From assembly GCA_041918155.1 (NCBI GenBank), contig JAYRWH010000091.1, forward strand, positions 62,001 through 126,000: a DNA stretch of 64,000 bases. Reading direction: 5' to 3'. This document shows, one piece after another, positions 40,500 to 50,346 of this stretch. The stretch's first letter is position 1, and each line of letters starts with the position of its first letter. The notes below the pieces were generated by a model. That model saw only the letters and a program-made list of their open reading frames with translations, did no database searches and was not told where the DNA came from. Source of the DNA: UBA668 sp041918155 (GTDB taxonomy: Bacteria > Actinomycetota > Acidimicrobiia > Acidimicrobiales > Ilumatobacteraceae). Both the position numbers and the translations under genes were made by a program.

Positions 40500-43154
40500 G
40501 TGACCTACGTCTATGCCTTTGACCACAAGCACCGTCGCCCTCCCATGGAGATGAAGGATCTCCTCGGAGGAAAGGGCGCCAACCTCGCCGAAATGACGAG
40601 TGTGCTGAAGCTGCCCGTACCCCCCGGATTCACCATCTCCACCGATGCGTGCCGCGCCTACATGAAGCACGGCTGGCCAGCGGGTCTCGATGCCGAGATC
40701 GACGCGCAGGTGGCCAAGCTGGAAAAGACCATGGGTCGCAAGCTCGGCGACCCGCGCGACCCGCTGCTGGTGTCCGTGCGTTCCGGCGCCAAGTTCTCCA
40801 TGCCGGGCATGATGGACACGGTCCTCAACTTGGGCCTCAACGACGAGAGCGTCGAGGGTCTGGCCGCCGTCACCGCCGACGAGCGCTTCGCCTACGACAG
40901 CTACCGCCGCTTCATCGCCATGTATGGCCGAATCGTGCTGAACGTCGATGGCGCCCTGTTCGACGAGCCGCTCGAAGCGGCCAAGCATGCGGCGGGTGTC
41001 AAGAGCGACGCCGAGCTGACGGCCAAGGCCCTCAAGACGCTGGCCAAGCAGTACCAGGCAGTCGTCAAGAAGGCGACCCGCAAGCCGTTCCCGCAGGAGC
41101 CGAAGGTGCAGTTGCGCGGCGCGATCGAGGCCGTGTTCGCGAGCTGGAACGGCGCCCGCGCGATCGCCTACCGCGTGCGCGAGCGCATCAGCCACGATCT
41201 CGGCACCGCCGTCAATGTGCAGACGATGGTGTTCGGCAACCGCGACGACAACAGCGGCACCGGCGTGGGCTTCACCCGCAACGCGGCCACCGGTGAGAAC
41301 AAGCCCTACGGCGACTTCCTCATCAACGCCCAAGGCGAAGACGTGGTGGCGGGTATCCGCAACACCGAAGACCTCGACCACATGAAGCTGCACTTCCCCA
41401 AGATCCACAAGGATCTGCTCGACATCTTCGCCCGGCTCGAGCGGCACTACCAGGACATGTGCGACACCGAGTTCACCATCGAGCAGGGCAAGCTCTGGAT
41501 GTTGCAGACACGCGTGGGTAAGCGCACCGGCGCCGCCGCGCTGAAGATGGCCGTCGACATGACGAAAGCGAACGGCAAGGCCGGCGCCAAGTGGAGCATC
41601 AGCAAGCAGGAAGCGATCATGCGCGTCGGTGCCGATCACCTCGATCAGGTGCTGCACCCGCAGTTCGCCAACAAGGGCAAGGTGCTCGCCAAGGGCCTCG
41701 CCGCGTCGCCCGGTGCGGCCGTGGGCCGCGTGTACTTCACGGCCGACCACGCCGTCGAGGCCCACGAGCGCGGCGAGAAGGTCATCCTCGTCCGCAACGA
41801 AACCAGCCCCGAAGACGTGCACGGCATGATGGTGAGCCAGGGCATCCTCACGTCGCGCGGCGGCCTCGTCAGCCACGCGGCCGTGGTGGCACGCGGGTGG
41901 GGTACTCCCGCCATCGTCGGAGCCGAGGCGATCAAGATCGACGGCAAGTCGTTCCACGTCGGCACCACCGTCGTCAAAGAAGGCGACACGATCAGCATCG
42001 ACGGCACCACCGGTGAAGTCGTGCTGGGCGCGATGACGCTCGAGGCCGCCAAGCCGCCGGCCGAGTTCGAGACGATCCTGCAATGGGCCGATCAAGTGCG
42101 CAAGGGCAAGCTCGGCGTGCGCGCGAATGCCGACAACGGCACGGACGCCACCAACGCCCGCCAACTCGGCGCCGAAGGCATCGGCCTGTGCCGGACGGAG
42201 CACATGTTCCTCGCCCCGGACCGCCTGCCGGTCGTTCGGCGCATGATCCTGGCCGACACGCCCGAAGAAGAAGCCGCCGCGCTGGAGGCGTTGGGTCAGG
42301 TGCAGCAGACCGACTTCGAGGAGATCCTGCTCGCGATGGACGGGCTGCCCGTCACGGTGCGCCTGCTCGACCCGCCGCTGCACGAGTTCTTGCCGTCTGT
42401 GGAGGAGCTGCACATCAAGCAGGCCACGACCGGCCTCAACAAGCGGGAGAAGGCAGAGCTGAAGGCCGCCGAGGAGTGGGCCGAGCACAACCCGATGATC
42501 GGCACCCGCGGCGTGCGCCTCGGCGTCGTCAAGCCCGGCCTCTATGCGATGCAGGTGAAGGCGCTCATGGCCGCTGCTGCCTCGTTGCGCAAGCAGGGCA
42601 AAAACCCCATCGTCGAGGTGATGATCCCGCTCACGGTCACCCGTGAAGAGCTGGCGCTGGCCCGCAGCTGGGCCCAGACCGAGATCGACAAGGCGCTGAA
42701 GGGCATGCGCAACAAGCCGGAGGTCACGATCGGCACAATGATCGAGACCCCGCGTGCGGCCATCCGTGCCGACCAGATCGCCGAGGAAGCCGACTTCTTC
42801 AGCTTCGGCACCAACGACCTCACGCAGATGACGTTCGGCTTCAGCCGCGACGACATCGAGAGCAAGATGATGCCCGCCTACCTCGAGCAGGGCCTGCTGA
42901 AGCGCAACCCGTTCGAGACCATCGACAAGGAAGGCGTCGGCGAGCTCGTCAAGATGGGCGCCACCCGCGGCCGGTCGGTGAAGAAGCACCTCAAGCTCGG
43001 TGTGTGTGGTGAGCACGGTGGCGATCCCGAGAGCATCGTCCTCTTCTACGAGGCGGGCCTCAACTACGTCAGCTGTAGCCCGTTCCGCGTGCCGATCGCC
43101 CGCCTCGCTGCGGCCCAGGCCGTCATCGGTGGTTCCAAGTCCGAAACCAAGTGA
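40500..43154 (+). CDS. ppdK: pyruvate, phosphate dikinase
   Basis: This 884-residue enzyme interconverts pyruvate, ATP and Pi with PEP, AMP and PPi. N-terminal nucleotide domain: LLGGKGANLAEMTSV (residue ~24), PLLVSVRSGAKFSMPGMMDTVLNLG (~90-114), TRNAATGENKPYGDFLINAQGEDVV. The swivelling phospho-His is in GGLVSHAAVVARG (~457). C-terminal PEP domain: LCRTEHMF, GTNDLTQMTFGFSRDD, and the catalytic Cys in LGVCGEHGGDPES (~836). The GTG at 40500 is preceded 8 nt by TAGACT; an in-frame opening far upstream lies antisense to the M50 gene and is rejected. Followed after 7 nt by the AIM24 gene. Confidence 0.95.
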   Translation: MTYVYAFDHKHRRPPMEMKDLLGGKGANLAEMTSVLKLPVPPGFTISTDACRAYMKHGWPAGLDAEIDAQVAKLEKTMGRKLGDPRDPLLVSVRSGAKFSMPGMMDTVLNLGLNDESVEGLAAVTADERFAYDSYRRFIAMYGRIVLNVDGALFDEPLEAAKHAAGVKSDAELTAKALKTLAKQYQAVVKKATRKPFPQEPKVQLRGAIEAVFASWNGARAIAYRVRERISHDLGTAVNVQTMVFGNRDDNSGTGVGFTRNAATGENKPYGDFLINAQGEDVVAGIRNTEDLDHMKLHFPKIHKDLLDIFARLERHYQDMCDTEFTIEQGKLWMLQTRVGKRTGAAALKMAVDMTKANGKAGAKWSISKQEAIMRVGADHLDQVLHPQFANKGKVLAKGLAASPGAAVGRVYFTADHAVEAHERGEKVILVRNETSPEDVHGMMVSQGILTSRGGLVSHAAVVARGWGTPAIVGAEAIKIDGKSFHVGTTVVKEGDTISIDGTTGEVVLGAMTLEAAKPPAEFETILQWADQVRKGKLGVRANADNGTDATNARQLGAEGIGLCRTEHMFLAPDRLPVVRRMILADTPEEEAAALEALGQVQQTDFEEILLAMDGLPVTVRLLDPPLHEFLPSVEELHIKQATTGLNKREKAELKAAEEWAEHNPMIGTRGVRLGVVKPGLYAMQVKALMAAAASLRKQGKNPIVEVMIPLTVTREELALARSWAQTEIDKALKGMRNKPEVTIGTMIETPRAAIRADQIAEEADFFSFGTNDLTQMTFGFSRDDIESKMMPAYLEQGLLKRNPFETIDKEGVGELVKMGATRGRSVKKHLKLGVCGEHGGDPESIVLFYEAGLNYVSCSPFRVPIARLAAAQAVIGGSKSETK

Positions 43155-43161
43155 GGTAACG

Positions 43162-43893
43162 ATGCAGGTAGCAACTCGTCAGGGGCCCGCCTATGGCGTC
43201 GCCCGGCTCACCCTTGCGCCCAACGAGCCGGTTCGTGTCGAAGCCGGCGCGATGATGGCCATGTCAGCCGGTGTCACGCTCGCGGCCAAGGCCGAAGGCG
43301 GCATCATGAAGTCCCTCAAGCGGGCTGCGCTCGGCGGCGAGAGTTTCTTCATCAGCACCTACACCGCACCGCAACAAGGTGGCTTCGTGGACGTGGCGGC
43401 GCGCCTGCCCGGTGACATCACCACCTACGAGTTCACCCCGGGCCGAGCCCTGTTCATCCAGAAGGGTTCGTGGCTGGCCAACGACGTCACGGTCACTGTC
43501 GACACCCAATGGGGTGGGTTCAAGAACATGTTCGGCAGCGAAGGCGGATTCATCATCCGCACCGAGGGCCAAGGCACTGTGGTGTTCGCCTGCTACGGCG
43601 CACTCGAAGTTTGGAACCTCACCGCCGGCCAGTCGATCACGGTCGACACGGGCCACATGGTCGCCTACGAGGACGGCGTCACGATGGCCATGCGCAAGGC
43701 CAGCGGTGGCGGCCTCATCCAGAGCTTCAAGAGCGGCGAGGGTCTCGTCTTCGACTTCACCGGCCCCGGCCGCGTGTGGACCCAGACGCGCAACCCGACC
43801 GAGCTGATCGGCTGGATCCAGAGCTTCATCGGCACCCCCAACTCGGGGACCAGCCTGGGCGGTATCGGCGGCGGCCTGTTCGGCCGGGACTGA
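43162..43893 (+). CDS. AIM24 / TIGR00266 family protein
   Basis: This 243-residue beta-rich protein matches the AIM24 family: LAPNEPVRVEAGAMMAMSAGV near the start, ESFFISTYTAPQQGG, GDITTYEFTPGRALFIQKGSWLA, FIIRTEGQGTVVFACYGALEV, VDTGHMVAYEDGV and LVFDFTGPGRVWTQTRNP. Bacterial members are trimeric beta-prism proteins of unknown job; a fungal homologue is mitochondrial. GAGGT stands 6 nt before the ATG, and the gene starts 7 nt after ppdK, so it is an operon member. Confidence 0.87.
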   Translation: MQVATRQGPAYGVARLTLAPNEPVRVEAGAMMAMSAGVTLAAKAEGGIMKSLKRAALGGESFFISTYTAPQQGGFVDVAARLPGDITTYEFTPGRALFIQKGSWLANDVTVTVDTQWGGFKNMFGSEGGFIIRTEGQGTVVFACYGALEVWNLTAGQSITVDTGHMVAYEDGVTMAMRKASGGGLIQSFKSGEGLVFDFTGPGRVWTQTRNPTELIGWIQSFIGTPNSGTSLGGIGGGLFGRD

Positions 43894-43896
43894 CGG

Positions 43897-44910
43897 ATGT
43901 GCTTCATCGGGCTCCTCGCCAAGGAGGAGTCGAGCAGTAAGTTCGTGGAACTCGACGTTGCCGCGTGGTGGTGGATCGGGCTGCTGGCGCTCATCGGCGT
44001 GTTGTTGCTCGTGGATCTGCTGGTGGTGCACCGCGAGGGGCACGAGGTGCAGGTGCGCGAGGCAGCGATCGAATCGGCCGCGTGGATCTCCGTTGGTCTG
44101 TTGTTCGGCCTGACGGTGTGGTGGGGCTTCGGAGGCGGTGCCGCGGGCGAGTACTACTCCGGCTACCTCATCGAGAAGAGCCTCAGCGTCGACAACGTCT
44201 TCGTGTGGGCGCTGATTCTCAGCTACTTCGCTGTCCCGCCGCGCTACCAGCATCGGGTGCTGTTCTGGGGCATCTTCGGCGCCCTCGTGCTGAGGGCCGC
44301 GTTCATCTTCGCCGGCGTTGCCCTCATCGAGAAGTTCGACTGGGTGCTGTACCTCTTTGGTGCCTTCTTGATTTTCACGGCCATCAAGCTGGTGTTCTCG
44401 GAGAGCGAACATGTCGACCCGGAGAAGAGCAAGTTCCTCAAGCTGATCCACCGTGTCGTGCCCATGCACGACGAACTTGACGGCCAGCGACTCTTCACCC
44501 GTGCGAACGGAAAGCGCCTCGCCACTCCATTGTTCGCAGTGCTCCTGCTCATCGAGATGACCGATGTGTTGTTCGCCGTCGACTCCGTGCCGGCGGTGCT
44601 GGCGGTGAGCCATGAGCAGTTCATCGTGTTCTCGTCGAACGCGTTCGCGATCCTCGGGTTGCGTGCTCTGTACTTCCTGCTCGCCGACATGCATGCACGA
44701 TTCAGCTACTTGCAGGAAGGCCTGGCGATCATCCTCGCCTTCGTCGGGGTGAAGATGCTCATCAACGAGTGGTACCACATCCCCACATGGCTCTCACTCA
44801 TGGTGATCGCCCTCGTGCTCTTGGCCTCGGTGGGCTTCTCGCTGAAGCGCACCGTCGTGCCCGACACGATCGAGATCCCCGAAGAGCTGCCCCCGGTCGA
44901 CGAACGCTGA
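43897..44910 (+). CDS. TerC family integral membrane protein
   Basis: This 337-residue polytopic protein has about nine transmembrane helices and the conserved acidic motifs of TerC: YLIEKSLSVDNVFVWALILSYFAVP (around residue 92) and LLLIEMTDVLFAVDSVPAVLAVS (~212). TerC members are linked to tellurite resistance and to Mn or other metal handling at the membrane. The start is uncertain: ATG at 43897 or GTG at 43945, the latter closer to usual family length. It follows the AIM24 gene by 3 nt. Confidence 0.85.
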   Translation: MCFIGLLAKEESSSKFVELDVAAWWWIGLLALIGVLLLVDLLVVHREGHEVQVREAAIESAAWISVGLLFGLTVWWGFGGGAAGEYYSGYLIEKSLSVDNVFVWALILSYFAVPPRYQHRVLFWGIFGALVLRAAFIFAGVALIEKFDWVLYLFGAFLIFTAIKLVFSESEHVDPEKSKFLKLIHRVVPMHDELDGQRLFTRANGKRLATPLFAVLLLIEMTDVLFAVDSVPAVLAVSHEQFIVFSSNAFAILGLRALYFLLADMHARFSYLQEGLAIILAFVGVKMLINEWYHIPTWLSLMVIALVLLASVGFSLKRTVVPDTIEIPEELPPVDER

Positions 44911-44964
44911 CAACCTGTTCGCTCGCGGACGGCCCTTCGGTGCCGCGCCGCTATGGTGCTGCGA

Positions 44965-46713
44965 ATGGCGATCAACGAAGAGGATCTGGAGCGACTGAAG
45001 TCGTCCTTGGTGCTCTCCGATGTCGTGCAGCAGTACGTCGCCTTGCGCCGGGTGGGGCGCAACTGGGTGGGCCTGTGCCCGTTCCACGCCGAACGCAGCG
45101 GCTCGTTCAATGTGCGCGACGAGACCGGCCGCTACAAGTGCTTCGGCTGCGACGCCAGCGGTGACGTGTTCAAGTTCGTGCAGGAGATCGAACACGTCGA
45201 CTTCGTCGCTGCCGTGGAGAGTTTGGCCGCCAAGGCCGGGATCGAGCTGCGTTATACGACTGGTGAGGGCGGCGATCGGGTGCGTGCCCGGCGGCGCATG
45301 CTCGTGGAGGCCGTCGGTAAAGCCGTCGAGTGGTACCACGACCGGCTGCTTGCTTCGCCCGATGCGCGCGAAGCCCGCGACTACCTGCGCAAGCGCGGGC
45401 TGGCCGGCGACGTGGCGCGCACGTTCAAACTCGGCTTCGCGCCGGACGACTGGGATTCGTTGTGCCGGGCGCTCGGCGTGCCCGCCGACGTGCTGCGCGA
45501 CACCGGCCTCGGCTTCACCAACAAGGCCGGGCGCATGCAGGATTCGTTCCGGGCCCGGGTGATGTTCCCGATCCTCACCGAGAACGGCGAGCCGGTGGCC
45601 TTCGGCGGGCGCATCCTGCCCGGCAGCACCGACCCGGCGAAGTACAAGAACTCCTCCGAGACGGCGATTTACGCCAAGTCGAAGACGCTCTACGGGCTGA
45701 ACTGGGCGAAGAGCGACATCGTCACGAGTGACCAAGTGGTCGTGTGCGAGGGCTATACCGACGTCATCGGCTTCCACCGCTCGGGCGTACGCACGGCGGT
45801 CGCCACCTGTGGCACTGCGCTGACCGAAGACCATGTGCGGCTGCTGAAGCGCTATGCCAGCAAGGTGGTGCTCGCGTTCGACGCCGATGCCGCCGGGCAG
45901 GGAGCGGCGCAGCGGTTCTACGAGTGGGAGGAACGCCACCAAGTGCGCGTCAGCGTCGCCCAGTTCCCCAAGGGCAAGGATCCCGGCGACCTCAGCGTCA
46001 GCGACCCTGACGCCCTGCGTGACGCGGTCGATCATGCCCTGCCGTTCCTCGGGTTCCGCCTCAACCGGGTGCTCAATAGCCGCAAGCTGCAGTCGCCCGA
46101 GGATCGGGCGCAGGTGGCCAGCGAGGCGATGACCGTGGTGAACGAGCACCCCAACATGGAGGTGCGCAAGCTCTACGCGGCGCAGGTGGCCACACACGTC
46201 GGAATTCCGCCGGCCGACCTCGTAGCGCTCGCCGAACGCAAGGCCAAGGCGCCCACGGTGCGGGTGGCTCCCGTACGCCGAGTCGGGTCGGCGGAGAACG
46301 CCGAGTTCGTCGCCATCGCGATGCTGCTGCAGCGTTGGGACGACATCGCCCCGTGGCTCGTGGAGGATCTCTTCGCCAGCGATGTCGCCCGTCGCGCGTT
46401 CCTCGCGGTGGCCGAGGCGGGGCCCAACATCGAGAAGGCACTCGAACTCGCCGATCCCGAGGCGCGCGAGCTCATCGAGCGCGCGTCGGTGGTCGACATC
46501 GACGCCGAGCCGGTGATCGAGGCCCGCAATCTCATCGCCGCGGCCACTCGCCGGCGGCTCTCCAAGGGTGCCGCGCCCGACGATCCCGAGCAGTTGCGCG
46601 CTGCACGTGACGCGCGTCTCGCTCTGGAGGAGATCGAGAATCCCGATCGAGCCGATGCAGCCGCGGAGGCATTGCTAGGGTGGCTACAAGGGGCAGGAGA
46701 GGGAGGCGAGTGA
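44965..46713 (+). CDS. dnaG: DNA primase
   Basis: This 582-residue primase makes RNA primers at the replication fork. The CHC2 zinc ribbon is in LCPFHAERSGSFNVRD and YKCFGCDASGDVFKF (residues ~37-65). The catalytic core has AFGGRILPG, the Toprim motif VVCEGYTDVIGFHRSGV (~258) and VLAFDADAAGQGAA (~302). The C-terminal ~190 residues (helicase-binding region) are more divergent. TATGGT ends 7 nt before the ATG at 44965; another ATG at 44953 is less likely. The end overlaps rpoD by 4 nt. Confidence 0.96.
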   Translation: MAINEEDLERLKSSLVLSDVVQQYVALRRVGRNWVGLCPFHAERSGSFNVRDETGRYKCFGCDASGDVFKFVQEIEHVDFVAAVESLAAKAGIELRYTTGEGGDRVRARRRMLVEAVGKAVEWYHDRLLASPDAREARDYLRKRGLAGDVARTFKLGFAPDDWDSLCRALGVPADVLRDTGLGFTNKAGRMQDSFRARVMFPILTENGEPVAFGGRILPGSTDPAKYKNSSETAIYAKSKTLYGLNWAKSDIVTSDQVVVCEGYTDVIGFHRSGVRTAVATCGTALTEDHVRLLKRYASKVVLAFDADAAGQGAAQRFYEWEERHQVRVSVAQFPKGKDPGDLSVSDPDALRDAVDHALPFLGFRLNRVLNSRKLQSPEDRAQVASEAMTVVNEHPNMEVRKLYAAQVATHVGIPPADLVALAERKAKAPTVRVAPVRRVGSAENAEFVAIAMLLQRWDDIAPWLVEDLFASDVARRAFLAVAEAGPNIEKALELADPEARELIERASVVDIDAEPVIEARNLIAAATRRRLSKGAAPDDPEQLRAARDARLALEEIENPDRADAAAEALLGWLQGAGEGGE

Positions 46714-47996
46714 GCAACTTCACGTTCGACGCGACTGCTGTGCCGACGCCCTACGCCGGGGTCGATGCGGGCGAGTGGCACGCGATGATCGGACGCGGCG
46801 CTGCCGCGGGCGTGTTGCACGCGGAGTCGGTCGCTCATGTGCTGCGCAAGGTCGAACTGACGGGTGACGTGCTCGTCGAGGTGCAACAGATCCTGGCCGG
46901 CCTCGGCATCGCGATCGACGAAGGCATCGACGACATCTCCGACGAAACGCCGCCGACCGGCGTCGAACGCGCCGGTTCCGTGGAAGACACCGAAGGTCTG
47001 CTCGCCCGCCGTCGCCGCCGTCGCTCGGAGCGGATGAACGCCGATCGCAGCGATGTCGGCAGCACCAATGACACGGTGCGCATGTATCTCAAGGAGATCG
47101 GGCGCGTCGACCTACTCACCGTCGACGACGAGCGCCGCCTGGCCCAGGCGATCGACGAGGGCAACCAGGCTGCTGCCCGGCTCGACGGTCTGCACGAGGC
47201 CGTGCGCGCGGGCAAGGACGTCGACCCGGCGGAGCAGCGCCGCATGTTGCGAACGGTGTCGGCCGGCCAGCGGGCCAAGAGCGAACTGATCCAGGCCAAC
47301 CTGCGCCTCGTGGTGAGCATCGCCAAGCGCTACAGCGGTCGCGGTATGCAGTTCCTCGACCTCATCCAGGAGGGCAACCTCGGATTGATGAGGGCGGTCG
47401 ACAAGTTCGACCACACGAAGGGCTTCAAGTTCTCCACGTACGCGACGTGGTGGATCCGCCAGGCGATCACACGCAGCATCGCCGACCAAGCGCGCACGAT
47501 CCGGATCCCCGTGCACATGGTGGAGAGCATGAACCGGGTGCTGCGCATGCAGCGCCAGATGCACCAGGAACTCGAACGCGAGCCCACCCTCGACGAGCTC
47601 GCCGACCGCTGTGCGATGACCCCCGATCGGGTGCGAGAGATTCTGCGCATCAGCCAAGACCCGCTGTCGCTCGATTCGCCGGTGGGCGAGGAGGACGACA
47701 GCAATCTGGCCGATTTCATCGAAGACCTCTCCGCGGATGCCCCGGCCGATATGGCCACCAAGCGAATGCTCACCCAGGCGGTCGAGGAAGCGCTCGGCGA
47801 GTTGACCGACCGCGAGCAGGAGATCGTGCGGATGCGCTTCGGCCTCGACGACGGACAGGCACGCACGCTGGAGGATGTCGGCAAGGAGTTCGGGGTCACC
47901 CGCGAGCGCATCCGCCAGATCGAGGCCAAGACCTTGGCGAAGCTGCGCCACCCGATGCGCAGCCAGCGTCTGAAGGAGTTTTTGGAGGAGGAGTAA
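46710..47996 (+). CDS. rpoD: RNA polymerase sigma factor, primary type (RpoD/SigA)
   Basis: This 428-residue group 1 sigma factor has a short region 1.1 (residues ~1-90), region 1.2 TNDTVRMYLKEIGRVDLLTVDDE, region 2 LIQANLRLVVSIAKRYSGRGMQFLDLIQEGNLGLMRAV and FKFSTYATWWIRQAITRSIADQ (-10 binding), region 3 and region 4 ARTLEDVGKEFGVTRERIRQIEAKTLAKLRH (-35 binding). The GTG overlaps the dnaG stop (GTGA), and GGGAGG lies 3-4 nt upstream. The mini macromolecular-synthesis operon here lacks rpsU. tRNA-Asn follows. Confidence 0.95.
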   Translation: MSNFTFDATAVPTPYAGVDAGEWHAMIGRGAAAGVLHAESVAHVLRKVELTGDVLVEVQQILAGLGIAIDEGIDDISDETPPTGVERAGSVEDTEGLLARRRRRRSERMNADRSDVGSTNDTVRMYLKEIGRVDLLTVDDERRLAQAIDEGNQAAARLDGLHEAVRAGKDVDPAEQRRMLRTVSAGQRAKSELIQANLRLVVSIAKRYSGRGMQFLDLIQEGNLGLMRAVDKFDHTKGFKFSTYATWWIRQAITRSIADQARTIRIPVHMVESMNRVLRMQRQMHQELEREPTLDELADRCAMTPDRVREILRISQDPLSLDSPVGEEDDSNLADFIEDLSADAPADMATKRMLTQAVEEALGELTDREQEIVRMRFGLDDGQARTLEDVGKEFGVTRERIRQIEAKTLAKLRHPMRSQRLKEFLEEE

Positions 47997-48027
47997 CCGG
48001 CCGCGGTTGCTATCCTCTTTTCGCCCT

Positions 48028-48100
48028 TCCGAGATAGCTCAGTTGGCAGAGCAGCTGACTGTTAATCAGCGGGTCGCAGGTTCGAGCCCTGCTCTCGGAG
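48028..48100 (+). tRNA. tRNA-Asn(GTT)
   Basis: Acceptor TCCGAGA pairs with TCTCGGA (48093-48099), discriminator G at 48100; anticodon stem GCTGA/TCAGC with loop CTGTTAA gives GTT; T-arm GCAGGTTCGAGCCCTGC. CCA not encoded. TATCCT (48011-48016) is a likely -10 box, 15 nt after the rpoD stop. Confidence 0.96.
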
Positions 48101-48105
48101 CACTC

Positions 48106-48142
48106 CACACGGTCCGCCGTCGGCGGGCCGTGTGTCCGTTTT
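48106..48142 (+). terminator. intrinsic terminator after tRNA-Asn
   Basis: CACACGG-T-CCGCC (48106-48118) pairs with GGCGG-G-CCGTGTG (48122-48134) around GTC, followed by TCCGTTTT (48135-48142). It can also serve the convergent acyltransferase gene. Confidence 0.8.
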
Positions 48143-48149
48143 CGGGTCG

Positions 48150-50288
48150 TCAGGCGGCAGCCAGCAGGCGGCCGATCGCAGCCCGCAGAGCGGGCGTCAG
48201 CAGGCGGGCACCGGCCGGCGTGAAGTGGTTGTCGTCGCGGTACAGCACGTCGCGGCCGCTCACCACCGGGCACGCCTTGAGGTCGCACAGGATCGAGTAC
48301 GGATCGATCGCGGCCGTCAGCGGTACCCCGGCGAGCGCTGCGTTCTCGGCGGCGAGCGCTGCCGCGCGGTACGGGTCGAGTTCGCTGCGCGGCGCGGCGC
48401 ACGAATCCGGGGTGCCGCTGGCCAGGCAGTCACTCGGCCAGCCGTGCAGTTCCGGCGACGAGTGCACGAGCACGAACGGCACGCCGGCCACGGAGAGGTC
48501 GCTGGCCAGCGAGTGGATGCCCTCGCGCCAGAGTGCGGATGCTCCGGGCACGTCGTTCACCGGGTGGTCGGCGGTGCCGATCACTGATTCGCCGGTGTTC
48601 ACGCTCTGGGCGATGGAGTCGCCGGGGAAGTAGTAGTCGCTACGCGCGGTCCAGATCACGGCGGCGATCTCCGCGCGATGATCGACGAGTTGGACCTGCA
48701 CGTCGCGGGCCCACGCCCCACACCCGCCGTAGAGGTTGCCGTCGATCCACACCTCGGCGCCCACGACGGGGCACTGCGGCTGGCCGACGACGATCAGGCC
48801 GAGGCCCTCCTCCTTGGCCACTTGGGCGACCGCCATGCCGATGCCGCTGGCGTGCGAATCGCCGATCACGAACAGGTAGCGCTCGCCCGGGATCGCCACG
48901 CACGCCGGGTTGAACGGGTCGTGGAACATGATGTTGATGCACGGCCAATCGACGTTGGTGCGGCTCTCGGCGAGAAGATGCAGACCGAGCGCACTGTGCC
49001 AGTCGAACGCGGCCTCAGTGGTTGTCGCTGAGGTCGCGTCTGGCCCGGTGTTGGCCGACCCGGTTTCGGTGGGCCTGGTGTCAATGGACGCGATGACATC
49101 GGCGGCGGGACGTTGCAGCGGCACGTCGTCAGCGGTGCGGGCGACGATGGTGGTGGCGCCGATGAGCGTCAGGCTGGCGGAGAGACCGACCGCGAGGGTG
49201 TGCCGGTGCGCCCACTCGCGCATCGAAGTGCGGTGGGTGAAGTGGGTCTCGAGGAAGCGCCAGTTCGCCGCCGCCAGGCCGAGCACCGCGAGGCACACCA
49301 ACAGCTCGAGCCACAGACGATGCTCGCCGACCAGCACGCGGGTGAACACGATCGCCGGCCAGTGGAACAGGTACCACGAGTACGACCACAGGCCGATGAG
49401 CACGAGCGGCCGCCAGGCGAGCACGGCTTGCACGCCCCCTCGGGCCGGCGCCGTGAGCGCCAGGACGAGCGCCGCCGTGGCGAGTACCGGGGCCAAGGCG
49501 CGGGGTGCGGGGAAGCCTGTGTCAGCCGAGAGAAGGACGGCGCTGGCGACGATGCCCACGAGGCCCGCCCAGCCGGCAGCGGCGCGTAGCGCGGCCGGTA
49601 CCCGCTGGGCGTGACGAACGAGCAGGACCATCGCGGCTCCGGTGGCGAGCTCCCACATGCGCGAGTGGGGCAGGTAGAACGCGGCGGACGGCGAGCCGTT
49701 GGACAGGATCCACGACACCACGAACGAGGTGATGGCCGCGACGGAGATCCAGAACGCGAGTGCCGTGCGCCCGCCGAGCCGCAGAGTGGCCAGCACGGTG
49801 ACCGGCCATACGAGGTAGAACTGCTCCTCCACGCCGAGCGACCAGGTGTGCAGCAACGGCTGGTTGACTGCCCGGTTGGCGAAGTAGCCGCCGCTGAGAT
49901 CCCAGAAGAAGAAGTTGCTGATCGAAGCGGCGGCGGCGCGGGCGCTGTGCATGAGCTCGCGCCACTCCCACGGCGCCTGCAGGGAGTAGCCGACGCTGGC
50001 CGTGACTGCGATCGTGAGCAGCAAGGACGGCAGGATGCGGCGGAAGCGGCGCGCCCAGAACGCGGGCAGGCTGATCGTTCCTGTGCGCTCGTGTTCGTTG
50101 ACGAGCAGGCGGGTGATGAGGAAGCCGGAGATGACGAAGAACACGTCGACACCGGTGAAACCGCCCCCGAACCCCGGAACGCGTGCATGAAACAGTACGA
50201 CGGCGATGATGGCGAGGGCACGGAGGCCGTCGATCTCCGATTGGCGGGACCCCGGCTCCGACACGGCCTGGATCATACGTGGCCGCAT
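48150..50288 (-). CDS. acyltransferase 3 family protein with C-terminal SGNH domain
   Basis: This 712-residue membrane O-acyltransferase is of the OafA/YrhL type. The N-terminal half (~10-11 membrane helices) starts IDGLRALAIIAVVLFHARVPGFGGGFTGVDVFFVISGFLI (residues ~18-57, with the conserved His). The periplasmic SGNH half has the Ser block VIGDSHASGIGMAV (~485), a Gly/Asn region, and the DxxH block DDNHFTPAG (~692). Such proteins acetylate surface polysaccharide or peptidoglycan. The start is uncertain: ATG at 50288 or 50276. Divergent from the GT-C gene, suggesting a joint role in envelope glycan. Confidence 0.88.
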   Translation of the reverse strand: MRPRMIQAVSEPGSRQSEIDGLRALAIIAVVLFHARVPGFGGGFTGVDVFFVISGFLITRLLVNEHERTGTISLPAFWARRFRRILPSLLLTIAVTASVGYSLQAPWEWRELMHSARAAAASISNFFFWDLSGGYFANRAVNQPLLHTWSLGVEEQFYLVWPVTVLATLRLGGRTALAFWISVAAITSFVVSWILSNGSPSAAFYLPHSRMWELATGAAMVLLVRHAQRVPAALRAAAGWAGLVGIVASAVLLSADTGFPAPRALAPVLATAALVLALTAPARGGVQAVLAWRPLVLIGLWSYSWYLFHWPAIVFTRVLVGEHRLWLELLVCLAVLGLAAANWRFLETHFTHRTSMREWAHRHTLAVGLSASLTLIGATTIVARTADDVPLQRPAADVIASIDTRPTETGSANTGPDATSATTTEAAFDWHSALGLHLLAESRTNVDWPCINIMFHDPFNPACVAIPGERYLFVIGDSHASGIGMAVAQVAKEEGLGLIVVGQPQCPVVGAEVWIDGNLYGGCGAWARDVQVQLVDHRAEIAAVIWTARSDYYFPGDSIAQSVNTGESVIGTADHPVNDVPGASALWREGIHSLASDLSVAGVPFVLVHSSPELHGWPSDCLASGTPDSCAAPRSELDPYRAAALAAENAALAGVPLTAAIDPYSILCDLKACPVVSGRDVLYRDDNHFTPAGARLLTPALRAAIGRLLAAA

Positions 50289-50346
50289 CGCTGCCCCACC
50301 GGCGGTGCGTCGGTGCCGCCGCGAGATCGATGGGTACAATCGCCCG

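Noticed and set aside
40485..43016. An 843-residue minus-strand open frame antisense to ppdK
   Set aside because: The plus strand encodes an unmistakable pyruvate phosphate dikinase; the antisense frame is low-complexity, His/Arg/Val-rich and has no domain. High GC makes such shadows common.
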